Source: Aphidius gifuensis
Lineage: Eukaryota; Arthropoda; Insecta; Hymenoptera; Braconidae
Assembly: GCF_014905175.1 (NCBI RefSeq)
Contig: NC_057791.1
Span: 9,310,492-9,374,491 of the forward strand
Reading direction: 5' to 3'
Length of the DNA: 64,000 nt
The translations under genes and the position numbers were made by a program. Below, piece after piece: positions 1 through 10,439 of the stretch. The stretch's first letter is position 1. Each line of letters starts with the position of its first letter. Under the pieces are notes generated by a model. It saw nothing but the letters and a program-made list of their open reading frames with translations. It searched no databases and was not told the origin of the DNA.

Positions 1-398
1 GTTAATTTTTCATTTTTTTTAATGGAATTGACATTGTATGTTATTCTATCGTCACTTATCAACCATGAAATGCCGAGTGTTTTTAGCGTACATGTTTTAT
101 CGAGTACTAGACGCGGGGTGACATTTTTAATGGTTGAATCACTAATAATTTGTCGTTCGTTGGAGGCCCATTGACGGATGTTAAACCCACCCCTCTCAAG
201 AATTTGTATCAATTGATTACGCAATAATATTGTATCTTCGATAGTCTCCGCACCACTCAAGAGATCATCTACATATAAGTCGTTTTTTAAGCATGCTGCT
301 GCTAGTAGGTATGTACAATGAAGGTCACCGTATTGAGTTCGTATGTTCTCAATTGACCTTGGTCGTCTCGCCATATTATGCGTTGGTATTAACATTTG
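1..398 (-). pseudogene. BEL/Pao retrotransposon reverse-transcriptase fragment
   Basis: Minus-strand translation from about 398 to the window edge is open and carries the reverse-transcriptase core motif YVDD (positions 264-275), followed by LLSGAETIED and then GGFNIRQWASNE. The motif order YVDDLL...G, about 30 residues, then FNLRQWASN is characteristic of BEL/Pao pol proteins. Only the palm region is present: the fragment runs off the window at 1 and stops abruptly near 398 where a Polinton polymerase tail begins on the other strand, so it is a truncated insertion or a rearrangement joint. I see no LTR here. The family call is firm; whether the rest of the element lies to the left cannot be seen. 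Confidence 0.85.
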
Positions 399-410
399 CA
401 TCAAATAAAG

Positions 411-551
411 ACAACTGGAAAAATACCTCTAAGTTGGAAAGATAATGAACGTCAATTGATTAATCGTGAGACTGATGCTTCACCTTGGGGCTATAAACCT
501 GTTGAAGAAACGTGTTTAAGTACAAGTATGTATAAGAAAAATTTGAAATAA
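411..551 (+). pseudogene. Polinton protein-primed DNA polymerase B, C-terminal tail
   Basis: The plus frame from 411 to a TAA at 549-551 gives about 46 residues. They include SWKDNERQLINRETD and PWGYKPVEETCLSTSM, resembling the conserved extreme C-terminus of Polinton/Maverick PolB (pattern SWxDDKRQLI...T..PWGYKP..E.CLSKSM). An independent, diverged version of the same tail occurs on the minus strand near 32,505-32,640, directly behind recognisable PolB, which supports the identification. The polymerase body is missing, cut off at the BEL/Pao joint near 400. The converging integrase tail at 705-1135 fits Polinton gene order. It is a non-functional remnant. Confidence 0.7.
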
Positions 552-704
552 TGTAAATAATACATGTATCAAAAATGTAAATTAATATCTTTAACGAAAA
601 TAATTGTTAGAAAATAAATACACTCCAATCAAATTTTTCTTTTTACAAAAGTTTATTGATTAATGATTATATATCCATTGATTATGACAATTGTCAAATC
701 CAAG

Positions 705-1135
705 TTATTTTACATACATTTTATTTCCTCTTCTTTTCAAAACTCTTTCAATCAAATAAATGTCAAGATGTCGAACTTTTTGTAGCTCTCTAGTATAAAA
801 GCTTTTATGTATTGAATTCCCTTGATAGTCTCTAAGCTTATATGTTACAGGTGCTATTTTATTCATTTTTAGTAATTGTGAATATTTTCTTTGTCTAATT
901 TTGTTTATAACTTTTATCGAAGACACGCTTTTATTTACTTATTCTTACATGTTGATTTAATTTAAATTTGATCTCAACATGACAATGATTAAAACTTTCA
1001 AATACAGTCTGTTCTAATATTTTATACTTTGACCAACAACTTCAACAGGTTTCCTTTTAATTTCGCGATGTTTTGTGTTATTGTGATTTTTAATCAATTC
1101 TCGTAATAATTTTAACTTTTCATAATTCCTTGCAT
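705..1135 (-). pseudogene. Polinton/retroviral-type integrase, C-terminal part
   Basis: Minus frame 926-705 reads a beta-rich segment (APVTYKLRDYQGNSIHKSFY, then TRELQKVR and YLIERVLKRRGNKMYVK). It matches the end of Polinton integrase leading into its chromodomain-like tail. Further upstream on the same strand (about 1,135-1,040) a broken frame reads ELIKNHNNTKHREIKRKP, matching the region after the catalytic core that usually has YNxxKHRTIGxxP. Stops and frame changes between 926 and 1,040 show decay. The catalytic DDE residues are not visible. Adjacent PolB tail (411-551), ATPase and capsid remnants (3,073-6,267) place it in the same decayed element. Confidence 0.75.
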
Positions 1136-1199
1136 GCTAAATTCAAAAAACATTTTACTTTATAGTGTTCTATCCAACCGTTTAACTATTGATGCTCCC

Positions 1200-1385
1200 A
1201 GGTAAAAATTGAGCATCCGTTTGACGTCGATTCAAAGTCAAATTTCGAGCTCGGGGCTCGATCCGACGTCCGTACGTATGTCGGTTGGACGTCAAAACGT
1301 TACGCTAAAGTAGCTCGGACGGACGTCGGAATTCAAGCTCGGATCGAGGTCGAAAAACGCTCGATTCGACGTCGAACCAGAAAGA
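1200..1385. other. GACGTC-rich, GC-elevated island
   Basis: Five GACGTC palindromes occur within about 150 bp (starts 1223, 1265, 1288, 1322, 1368), along with several GCTCGG/GGATCGA repeats, in otherwise strongly AT-rich DNA. GACGTC contains the ACGTC core of CRE/bZIP sites, but nothing here proves regulation; it may be a short degenerate tandem repeat or the end of an unknown element. No coding frame is convincing across it. Confidence 0.4.
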
Positions 1386-1624
1386 CCTCTAACATAATTC
1401 TGTGAGTGAAATTGAGGGCAAGAGGTTCTCATTGAAAAAACTTTCATAGTAAGTTGAATAACTAATTAACGTTAATATATAATTAATTTATGATTTTGTT
1501 TTCCGATTGATTATTTTATCCGTCTATTATTATTTTATATTTGATGAATAGCTGTATTCACTGTTATTGCAAAAGAATTTTATCATTTTTTGATTTATTT
1601 ATATTAATTTTTTCGATGGTATCA

Positions 1625-2115
1625 TATATTTAATACTACTCTATTGCGCATGGGGCTCGATTTTGCTGGTTCCTCAAACGGTGCAGACAATCTCTCTGTC
1701 GCAGTCCTTGGAAGATTTAAGCAATGACAAGAGTGAGGATTCGGCAGAACTCGGAATAGCTCAACGCATATACAGGTATCCTCATACGTAAGATTAGCTG
1801 TGTATAAATAAACAATAGTTTGACCGAATTCATTTTTATTAATTACGTTTATTTATCAATATTTTGAAAGAATATTTCAAAAATAAGGAAACATGTTAAT
1901 AGTAATATTATATGCATCATATATTTGAACACAGAAATTATACGCACAGAAATTCATTGCGCATGCATGTAAGCCGAGTTCTGCTGAATCCCCACTCTTG
2001 TCATTGTCTAAATCTTCCAAGGGCTGCGACAGAGAGATTGTCTGCACCGTTTGAGGAACCAGCGTTCCACTTATGGGAAAGCATAGGCGATGCGCAATAT
2101 AGTAGTATTAAATAT
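1625..2115. mobile_element. Foldback element with ~130-bp arms
   Basis: Left arm 1625-1754 and right arm 1974-2115 are near-perfect reverse complements. Both contain the sequence around GGTTCCTCAAACGGTGCAGA and CAATGACAAGAGTG, separated by an AT-rich loop. The right arm has about 25 extra bases near 2065-2090. Any open frame through the right arm is a by-product of the repeat. Target duplication is not resolved. Confidence 0.8.
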
Positions 2116-2172
2116 ATGAATAAAATTTATCAAAAATATTAATAAATAATATTAAAATGTTTAATATGTTTT

Positions 2173-2320
2173 TTGCAACATTAATTCCTCAGCTATATCT
2201 TTCCCTTAGCTACTGCTCTTTCCTGGACATTTTTATTTTTTAAAAATAAAATTACATGTATATTATTTATTTGATAATTAAAAATGTCCAAGGAAAAGCA
2301 GTAGCTTATGAATTACAGTT
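2173..2320. repeat. Hairpin repeat of the AGCAGTAGCTAAG family
   Basis: Sequence around GCAACATTAATTCC...TTAGCTACTGC is followed after an AT loop by its approximate reverse complement (AAGCAGTAGCTTATGAATTA). A second partial unit follows to about 2,480. The same family forms several head-to-head units at 45,725-46,740. Confidence 0.65.
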
Positions 2321-2480
2321 GCCAAAAAATTATGTTTTAAGCAATATTATTTCCTTAAAACATAATTCTTCGGCAACATTCATTAGTTAGCTACATCTTT
2401 TCCTTTGCTACTTCTTTTTTTTAGTATTTTAATAAATTATTTGACGAATAAAATAAAAACAATTCATTTTAATAAATTGA

Positions 2481-3060
2481 AATACCAAGGAATAAAATTA
2501 ATCGAAATAAATAAATAAATCGACAATAAAATTCTATTTATCGTGGTAAATATTATTTATTTGAGGTCGAATAGATTATTAATAACTAATGGGAGTTGGT
2601 TGTTAGTAGTCCAAGGGTCACTGCTACAACTCTGTGGAGGGTCAAGTCCGTTACATGTGTCCGTTACATGTGTCCGTTACATAATGCGTAAATATTCGAT
2701 GTCCCGTGAGTGTGACTTAATACGTAAACCTCAACGTATGTGTAAGACCTGGTCACGATAGATCGCTGTATGGTTCCCTATACAACATACTCATTTCACA
2801 TGTAGAATATTTGCTCTCACACTTATGATACTTGTGACGTCCGTATTTTCCGATAATATAGTCGCAATGTAATATAGTCGTTTGTAACTCACTATACTTG
2901 GTTCACGATAGCTTCCTCAGGTTTGGTACGTATTTCATAATCCAAACAGATGGACCGCGCCCCTCTATCATTTCTAAGACTGAGTTAGGTTTCCGTTCTG
3001 TTCTCGTCTTGGCTTCCGAGATGACCAGCATGGCTCCCCCCGGTGATTTAGCATGGTAAG
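2481..3060. other. Non-coding stretch, moderately GC-rich, unknown origin
   Basis: No credible coding frame. It holds a short triplication of CCGTTACATGTGT near 2,646-2,680 and, at 2,950-2,967, a 16-18 base string TGGACCGCGCCCCTCTA that recurs at 34,933. Both occurrences lie beside Polinton remnants. It may be a remnant of an LTR or of a Polinton end. Confidence 0.35.
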
Positions 3061-3072
3061 AAATCCTCGTTG

Positions 3073-3540
3073 TTAACCTTGGTCGATTGCTCCTGCAAAT
3101 GTTTCTCCACCTTCATTAGCAATATCATATTCGCCTTCTTTTCCATAGATTGAATTTTTAATATCAGACATATTATAATTGTTCTCATAAGTTGAATTAT
3201 TTTTTTTATCATTTGTATTTTGATGGTGATCTTTATTGGTTGTTGTTGTTGTTGTTGTTGTTGATAATTGTGCAGCTAATTTGTTTAGCGGTGTAACAAG
3301 TTCAAGATATTCATTCGCAGCTTCTGATATATTTTCTTTTCCTAATTTTATCAACCAACAATCAATCTTATCAATCGTTTAAACATAATTACTCTTTCTA
3401 ACTATCGCACGTCTTATTGCATTTGGTAGTGAATCACCTTGTCGTTTTTCTCTCAAACCATCACCACTTATTAATGTAATTATATCAAAATTTATAACTG
3501 GTAATTTGAAAGCTTGTTTCTAGTTTTCCATCGTGATGAG
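3073..3540 (-). pseudogene. Polinton packaging-ATPase region remnant and downstream protein
   Basis: From about 3,540 to 3,370 the minus strand reads SLPNAIRRAIVRKSN, corresponding to the start of Polinton FtsK/HerA-like ATPases (usual form SLPNxIR...GxSNCGKTN); the Walker A glycine and GKT are not preserved. After a stop it joins directly to a frame beginning LIKLGKENISEAANEYLE (3,354-3,073), with a poly-threonine run. That frame matches the protein downstream of the ATPase at 32,100-32,330. Most of the ATPase body, including Walker B, is therefore deleted. It is divergent from the phospholipase-like gene at 3,692, as at 35.3-36.2 kb. Non-functional. Confidence 0.65.
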
Positions 3541-3691
3541 CACTAAACTCAAATCATATAAATTCGACTGTTTTATACCACAGCCACTCAGTCTGTTATA
3601 AATTATGATTGAGCATACATCACAAGAGGAGAAGAACGAAAAACGTCGTGGAGAAGGAATACTCAATAAAATAATCAATAAATTACATTTA

Positions 3692-3986
3692 ATGTTCATC
3701 CACCTGGTTATTTATACTGGGGACTATGTACCGAGTTGAAAAACGTTTAGCCGGAGGTGATCCGGTAATAAATCTTTTGAACGCAGCCTGTGAAAAACAC
3801 GATATTGCATATTTAAAAAATCAAAACGATATCAAAGCAAGTAACGCAGTGGATAATATTTTAGCTCGTGAAGCAGCTAAACGTATTTCTTCTAAAAACG
3901 CTTAAAAAAGTTTAAGTGAGAGAGCAGCAGCTACATTCGTTATCGGAGCAATTCGTCTTAATTGGTTGACACGTAAAAATGAGTGA
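3692..3986 (+). pseudogene. Polinton phospholipase A2-like protein (VP1-PLA2 type)
   Basis: The plus strand reads a calcium-loop-like segment PPGYLYWGLCTE near 3,700. After a frameshift it reads GDPVINLLNAACEKHDIAYL, holding the HDxxY catalytic signature of parvovirus-type/Polinton PLA2 domains. Then come NILAREAAKRISSKNA, an in-frame TAA, and LSERAAATFVIGAIRL, ending at TGA 3984-3986. The glycine-rich loop, HD-Y and trailing ERAAA segment are in the expected order. At least one frameshift and one stop disable it. Its end overlaps the start of the capsid frame (ATG 3979) by 8 bases, a compact arrangement expected in a virus-like element. Confidence 0.75.
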
Positions 3987-4059
3987 TGGAAATATTCTTG
4001 ATGTCAACGCACCGTTCAATTTACCAACGAAATATCCAACTATGAGCTACATGCTCATA

Positions 4060-5977
4060 CAGACTGTCCCATTTTAATCTATCAATGGATTTTCCTTGAA
4101 AAATCTGAGTTGAATTGAAAAATGTTTCAAAAAAAAGTTGTAGAGTTTGGAGGGGGACATATAAACATCAAAAAAAGAATTTGAAAAATTCAAAATGGTA
4201 GAGTTTCGGGTATAAACATAGTTTTTTAAATGGATACTGTTACGTCTTGGTATATTTTCAATTAATAATCAATAATAAATAATAAATTAACAAATTCAAT
4301 AGATGTCGAGCAAGCAATAAAATTTTTCTTTTTTTATTTTTTTTATTTTCACACGGAATTAAATTCAAATTTCGCATTTTTATAAAACAATTTATTTTTA
4401 TAATTTTTATATAAATTTTGGTAAGCAGTTTTCAAAGTCACCTTTGCAACTCGAGATTTTACATCCGTTAAAATTATTAAATTATTATTAACAAAATGTT
4501 TAAGCAAATTATTAAATGCTGACTACCATGGGAACCCTTAAATCCGATTGGTTCAACTATGGTACCACTTTTCATCCCTACCTAATAATTAAATTTTTAT
4601 GGGAATAATTTTATTTTTAATATTAAGGAGCGTCACTCTTGCGACAACTTTCGTTCTATTCAAATCATTGAAACTAAATTAAAAATTAAAAATTAAAATT
4701 AAAATTAAAATCAATTACATCTGATAAAAATTAAATAAAATCAATTGAACTTTTACGTTTTAAATAAATATTATTTTTCGAGTGAATTTAAACTAATTAA
4801 TTCTTGTGATAAATTATTATTTCCTGTGTTATTTAACCTTCCCTAATCCTATATAAAAATTATTGACTGTGACATTTCTCCGGGGTGTTGTTTTCTGTGC
4901 TTCGAGTTTATTTTACCGTTTGGATTATTCGAGACTACAAACATCAACAGGCGACCATCCAGATTGACACGCTCTCAACAATTGTTTCGGATTATTCTTA
5001 CATCAAGGTACATCTACAATCATACACATTCCCTCCTAACCCGTTACCCTGTAGGGAATTACAAAATAAGAGGATTTTTAATTTTAACGTGAAATACCAA
5101 GTTGATTTATTTTAATTATTCTATGATTATTTGGTTATTTAATTTTGATTTTACATATTCTTTCTTTTTCTTGTTATTTCATAATTAAATTTTAATTTTT
5201 CAACTTGGTACGTAACAATACTATATTTTGTTTTGTGCCACTACGTTTTTTACATAGAAACTAACACTTTTGATTTAAAAAATTTTTCGATAAAATTACT
5301 TTTTTTTCGGACTGATTTTATCTGTTGATAGATTTTTCTAAAAAAATATGTCTTCAATTTAAAGATAATACTGAGAAAAGTTGTAGCGTTTAGAAAGAGA
5401 ACACAAACAAAAAAAAAATTTTTGAAAAAAATTCAAAATGGTCGAGTTAGAAGCATGAATAAAGTTTCGAAAAAAAATCAATTTTTGCGGAAAATTTTAT
5501 TTAGAAAAAGTGTTAGTCTTGTTGTGAACAATTTTTTAATGATAAAAAATTCCAGGTAACCTCAAAAAAAAATGTTCATACCGGAAACTTTGCCATTTTG
5601 AACTTTAAATTTTTTTTTTTTTTTTCCCGTTTTTGTCTTTCTGAGTGCTACATTTTTTCTAAGTATCATTTTTCAATTAAAGCCATATTTTTTCAGGAAA
5701 ATCCATAAACAGATAAAATCGGGCCGAAAAAAAAAGTTATTTTATCGAAAAGTTTTTCAAATAAAAAGTGTTAGTTTTGATTCAAAAAACTTTTTTGTGC
5801 AAAAAAAAAATGTGGTATCTTTTTAAAAAAACTTTGTTCATACCGGAAATTCCACCATTTTGGATTTTTTTTTTTTTCTATGTCCACCTTCAAACCCTAC
5901 AACTCTTACCTGAAATATTTTTCAATTTGAGCCGTAATTTTCGAAAAAAGTCCATTGATAAATTAAAATGGGACAGA
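4060..5977. mobile_element. TA-flanked MITE (TIR ...GACTGTCCC), family copy 1
   Basis: The left end CAGACTGTCCCATTTTAAT and right end ATTAAAATGGGACAG are inverted repeats flanked by TA (4058-4059 and 5978-5979), typical of Tc1/mariner-type insertion. The interior is internally palindromic (multiple arms with TCATACC..GAAA and ACTAACACTTTTT). Copy 2 lies at 37,773-38,726. This copy has been enlarged by a solo LTR at 4,238-5,217. No transposase is present. Confidence 0.8.
4238..5217 (-). mobile_element. Solo LTR (980 bp) with ATAC target duplication
   Basis: The ends are TGTTACGT and ACGTAACA, perfect 8-bp inverted termini in TG...CA form. They are flanked by ATAC at 4234-4237 and 5218-5221. 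The sister MITE at 37.9 kb reads straight through this point, confirming the empty site. Orientation is set by a related LTR start on the plus strand at 34,012, which matches the reverse complement of 5,217 downwards. No internal coding region: formed by LTR-LTR recombination. Confidence 0.8.
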
Positions 5978-6267
5978 TAGATCTACCAGTTTCGATAATA
6001 GTGATAAAATAAGAATATCGATACGAAATCAAGATTTGTTTGTTCTACTGTCAAAAAGACGGTATACATATAAGTGGAAAATTAACGCATCAACATGCTG
6101 CTAGAAATGCAGAAAACCCACTTGCAAATATTCTTGTTTTAACCCGAGTAAATGATGCTATGTGTTTTTTGTTTGATGAAATGCGTTATGAATCAATTGG
6201 AGTTTTAGTTGATAAATTGAAGAATGTCGGTATCAAGAGGCACGGTAGTGCCTCGAGTCAAGTATGA

Positions 6268-6782
6268 GAAAGAAATGTATGTGTGTTGATGAAAATATGT
6301 GTGAGATGAGATTAACTACTACTACCGTGCCTTATTGTACATCAAATATTTTGTCCCCTTCTGTCGCGAATCTATTAGAAATTCAATTTAAATATGATAT
6401 AATTAAATAAGGATGCTAAGGTTTGGTAATGATCCTATAAATCAATGTCGAGCTTTTTTTACAAAAAATATCAGATTTTTCCGTCGCGTAATTATTTTTA
6501 AAGCATAATTTTGATATTTACGGTCTTTGCATTTTTCTCAAATCGACCAGATTTCTTTCGTTTAGTTGGTAACTTTGCAATTATTTCATTTCTCTTTCTT
6601 ACGACTTCTCTTTTTTTTGTGTTGCTATATTGGCTCCACTGCATAATTTTATTTGTATTCATTCATACATAACCTCCAGAATACGTTGACTCTCACGTCA
6701 AATATAAAAAAAAAAAATCAATATAAATATATAAATAAATATTGTTTATTGATGAGCTCATAGTTCAGTTTAAAAAAATTCC
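6268..6782. other. AT-rich spacer, nothing recognised
   Basis: Between the capsid remnant and the USP5 copy. Short reading frames only; no inverted or tandem repeats beyond simple A/T runs. The first ~100 bases contain a repeated TACTACCGTGCC/CACGGTAGTG pair that can form a hairpin (about 6,241-6,332). Confidence 0.4.
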
Positions 6783-9553
6783 AAAATGTACTCATGATTC
6801 TTGACAGCATATAAATAAGATTCAAGAGTTGCTTGTCAATGAGGTCCGGGAAAATGTTATATCAAGGAATTCAGCACATTATGACAAATGTATATATACA
6901 AAACATCCACCGAAAATATCTAAGGTATGTATCATTTGTTTATTTATTATTTATAACATTTTTTAGTTTTAGTCGTGACTTTGTTGAAGACTACTACAAA
7001 AAAACTGAAAATGCTATTTTTTTAAATATCAAAAAAACCAAACAAGTTTGTCTTGATGTATCTTTATTAAATTTATTTATCAATCAATGAATAATAACAA
7101 TGATTGATAAATTAATTTTTCAATATTTTTTAGGCACAAATTAATCAAAATAATGATGGACCAGCTAAAAAAATAACAAAGCTAGCAATAGATACACCAG
7201 GTGGTTTTATACCAGATGAAAAAAAATATACTTATGATGAAACTTATGAAATAATAATATTACTAAATTTTACAAGTTTTAAATATCCTGTAACGATTCT
7301 CGTTGCCTTAAAGTCTGAGCCACATAGTCAATGGTCCGACTCTCCACCTAGCGACCTCATCAACATCAAGTCATTTTAGAGTAGGGCAAATCCCCCCTCT
7401 TTTCCGTATTTTAAATTCAGTGAAATAATTAAGAGAAAATTCTCTCTCTCTCTTGTCTTTGAGACGTCGGACTGACTGGACCTCGGTTTTAACCAGTCGT
7501 CTGGCGACGGTGAGTTTGAGGTTATTTTTGTATGTTGAAGATGGAGGATCAACCACCATATGCTATCTTTTGTTTAGCTTTGATTTTATGATCAATTCAA
7601 GGATGATCCTCGAGTTGATTATGATACTTTTGATACCTTCGATAATTAGAATTAGTTTATTAATTAATTAATAATTAATATTTTGTTGGACGTGGTCCCT
7701 TTTAGATTAGGATTTTTGAGATAATATTGGATTAGTTTATTTTGTATTCTGAATATTTGAGTTACTTTGGTATTTGAGTTACGTTGATGTTTGATAAATA
7801 AATATGGAGTAAAATGAATCAATTGTGTGTTTTGTTATTATTTTGGGGTATTTATTAATTATTATTTTCAGGATATAATTATTATGACAGGTTTATCCGT
7901 CCCTTCTACCAAAACCCACACACTGAGCGACCCTGCGGCTTTCCTCTAGATTGCTTGTTTCGGTTGTTTTGTTCATTGTTTAATTGTATTTTGTCCAGGT
8001 ATGAATGTGTTCTGAGCACGAGATTGTGTTATGTCTTTTTCCGGTTTTAAGAAGATTTGAAAATCCCTGATTTTATTAATTACGTTTTGGATACTAATTA
8101 TTATTATTATTATGTTGGATTATTGGATTTTTAGCTTTGTTTATTGAAAAGGACAATTTACAGGTAAAATGACAGTAACAAGCGGTCCGAGCAGATATTT
8201 GGCAGAATTGTCATGTTACAATCCATCAGTTGATTTAACAGAACAGGTATAAATAAATAACGCTAATAATAATATACAAATTGAAATATAAATAAACATA
8301 TCAAGACTAATTTTACAGATAATAAAATTAATTACTGGAATATTAAAAGCTGAATCAGCAATTAAAATTGCTGAAAGAGAAGCATTAGCTGGTACATGGG
8401 ATGGTGAAGCAAAAATAATAACAAAGTAATTATAAAAAAGAAATAATAATAAGTTTGGGTATAAATATTCATTTATTTTTTTTAATTTTCGACATGCAAC
8501 AACATTTGAAAAAATACCACCAAGTAATTGGAAAAGTAAGAAATGTGATTTAACACAAAATTTATGGTTAAATTTAACTGATTGTAGTATCTTATGTGGA
8601 CGTAAATTTTTTAATGGTACTGGTGGTAATGATCATGCAATTGAACATTATCGTACAACTGGTTATCCACTTGCTATTGAATTAGGTACAATAACAAAAG
8701 AAGGTAATGATGATGTTTATTCATATGATGAAAATGAAATGGTTGATGATCCAAATTTGATAATACATTTATCACATTGGGGTTTCAATATTTCAAATAT
8801 GGAAAACACTGAAAAATCAATAATTGAACTTGAGCTTGATTTAAATAAAAAATTTGGTGAATGGATTGCATTACAAATAGCATCAAGTAAATTAATACCA
8901 ATTTTTGGTGCTTGTTATACTGGTTTAAATAATCTTGGTAATTCATGCTATTTAAATTGTGTTATGCAAACATTATTTATAATACCAGATTTCATACCAA
9001 AAAATATGTTGATGAATCAGTTAATATATTTGATGATAATTATAATGATCCAGCAAATAATTTTGATACACAAATATCAAAACTTGATTGTGGTTTATTA
9101 TCTGGTAAATATTCAATTGAACCAAATAATAAATTAAATAATGAAGATTATAATCGTCAAGGAATACCACCAAGAATGTTTAAAAATTTAATATCACGTG
9201 GACATCCTGGTTTTTCATCAAATCGTCAACAAGATGCACAAGAATTTTTTTTACATCTTATTAATATTATTGAACGTCATTATGTTAATAAATTTAATTC
9301 AATTGATTGTTTTAAATTTAAAGTTGAAGAGCGTTATCAATGTAGTAGTTCTGGTAAAGTTAAATATTCATATAGACCAGAATATTTATTACCATTACTA
9401 ATACCACGTGATTGTGCAATTAATAAAGATGAAGTTAATACTGATGATAAAAAAACAGCTGAACTGAATGGACAGTCATTTGATACGAATAATACAATCA
9501 TTAGACTACATATTAAATTATCATCATGTTTAGAATCATGTTTATATTTATAA
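6783..9553 (+). pseudogene. Usp5: USP5 (isopeptidase T)-like deubiquitinase, broken partial copy
   Basis: USP5 removes ubiquitin from unanchored polyubiquitin chains. Exon-like blocks in family order are: possibly one ending at 6924 (donor GTATGT); 6967-7045; 7134-7289 (LAIDTPGGF, the USP5-specific segment); about 8165-8248; 8319-8425 (AGTWDGEAKIITK); then 8492-9553. The last has the ZnF-UBP region (NLWLNLTDCSILCGRKFF) and the USP Cys box with catalytic Cys codon 8946-8948 in GNSCYLN, then NRQQDAQEFFLHLIN. Defects: one zinc ligand is Ser (WKSKKCD instead of WKCxKCD), the last acceptor reads CG (8490-8491), a frameshift lies near 8,990-9,000, and the frame ends after about half the protein, lacking both UBA domains and the catalytic His box. 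Introns show it is a DNA-level duplicate, not a retrocopy. An assembly error could explain the frameshift but not the truncation. Confidence 0.85.
7290..8163. other. Large intron or insertion inside the USP5 copy
   Basis: About 870 bp between two USP5 blocks, starting GTAACG and ending TTTACAG, so it could act as one intron. It contains a pyrimidine-rich CTCTCTCTC run and a GC-richer part (7,900-7,980), unlike the other short AT-only introns here, suggesting a resident LTR-like insertion. I could not find flanking duplications. Confidence 0.4.
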
Positions 9554-10180
9554 TGAAAAAAAACAACACTCACACTTTTTTTTTAACACTAAACCTAGAT
9601 GGCATGAAAATCAACGTGTGGAAGGAGAAAAAAAAAATAAATACTTGCTACACGTCATTCATTGATCAACATTGTTCATGAATTGTTGTCTTAATTTTTT
9701 TTTTAATATTTAAAAGGTTATTTTTTTTTAGTTTTTCAGTACGTTTGTTTACTTATTTACTATTATTATTATCAAGTAATCTATACTTAATAATATTCAT
9801 TTACTTCATTATTATTATAATAATATATATTATTAATTTAAATCAACTTTGTACATTTTATCATCACCTTTTGTTAACAATATCACGTTTTTTTTTTTTT
9901 TTTTTTGATTAATTAAGGCTTTTTCATAATTTTTTTTATAAATAAAAGACATTTTATCCCAATATTATGTCCACCTCGTGTACCTCTTCGTCCTTGTCTT
10001 CGTGGTCCTCCATCATCGACACTATTGGTGAGTATGGATTTAAAATATTGTTTTCGGCAATATCTGGAACAAATGATTAAAAGTTTATAGTTTATTATTG
10101 TTATCAATTTTTTTTATTGTTGATTATTTCGATAGTTTATTGTTGTTATTTGATTTTAAAATTGTTGATTAATTTGAAAG
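9554..10180. other. AT-rich region with a possible minus-strand terminal exon
   Basis: Mostly homopolymer T/A and AT repeats downstream of the USP5 frame. On the minus strand a possible last exon begins after an AG near 10,024 and reads VDDGGPRRQGRRGTRGGHN, ending at TAA near 9,916; the RG-rich tail resembles RNA-binding protein ends, but no partner exon is seen. I see no other gene here. Confidence 0.25.
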
Positions 10181-10408
10181 TTTATTGAGAGTTTTTTCTC
10201 TTTCCAGAAGAATTCATTTCCTTGACAAGAGTATTGTTTCTGCTTTCGAGAAAGGTTTATTGACCTTGTCAAGAGTTTTTTCTCTTTCCAGAAAAATTCA
10301 TTTCCTTGACAAGAGTAATTTTTCTTCGGTTAAGAAAGGTTTATTGACCTTGTCAAGAGTTTTTTCTGTTTCCAGAAGAATTCATATCCTTGACAAGAGT
10401 TTATTTCA
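10181..10408 (+). repeat. Three tandem 84-bp repeats, coding-periodic
   Basis: Units begin at 10189, 10273 and 10357 (period exactly 84) with GAGTTTTTTCTCTTTCCAG. Because 84 is divisible by three, an open frame reads three 28-residue copies of RVFSLSRRIHFLDKS-type sequence. Each unit also contains CTTGACAAGAG and CCTTGTCAAGAG, so units can pair into hairpins. A protein role is unproven; the open frame may be incidental. Confidence 0.7.
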
Positions 10409-10439
10409 AAATTTTATAAAATTAAATATATTAAAAAAT

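Larger units (their letters stand above)
3979..6267 (+). pseudogene. Polinton major capsid protein N-terminus, split by a MITE
   Basis: ATG 3979 opens MSDGNILDVNAPFNLPTKYP, similar to the start of Polinton/adintovirus double-jelly-roll capsid proteins. The frame is cut at the TA at 4058-4059 by a 1.9-kb insertion, and capsid-like sequence resumes at about 5,980. It continues after another frameshift near 6,050-6,085 with ISGKLTHQHAARNAENP and FLFDEMRYESIGVLVDKLKN, the conserved FxFxEIRYELNGxxID...NVGI region. The open frame ends at 6267 in unrelated residues. Only roughly the first 130 codons of a normally 500-600-residue protein remain. A frameshift and one small indel near TATGAGCTACAT are also needed to align it. 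Confidence 0.7.

Noticed and set aside
1912..2142. 76-residue plus-strand frame
   Set aside because: Falls in the right arm of the foldback element; the left arm encodes the same sequence in reverse.
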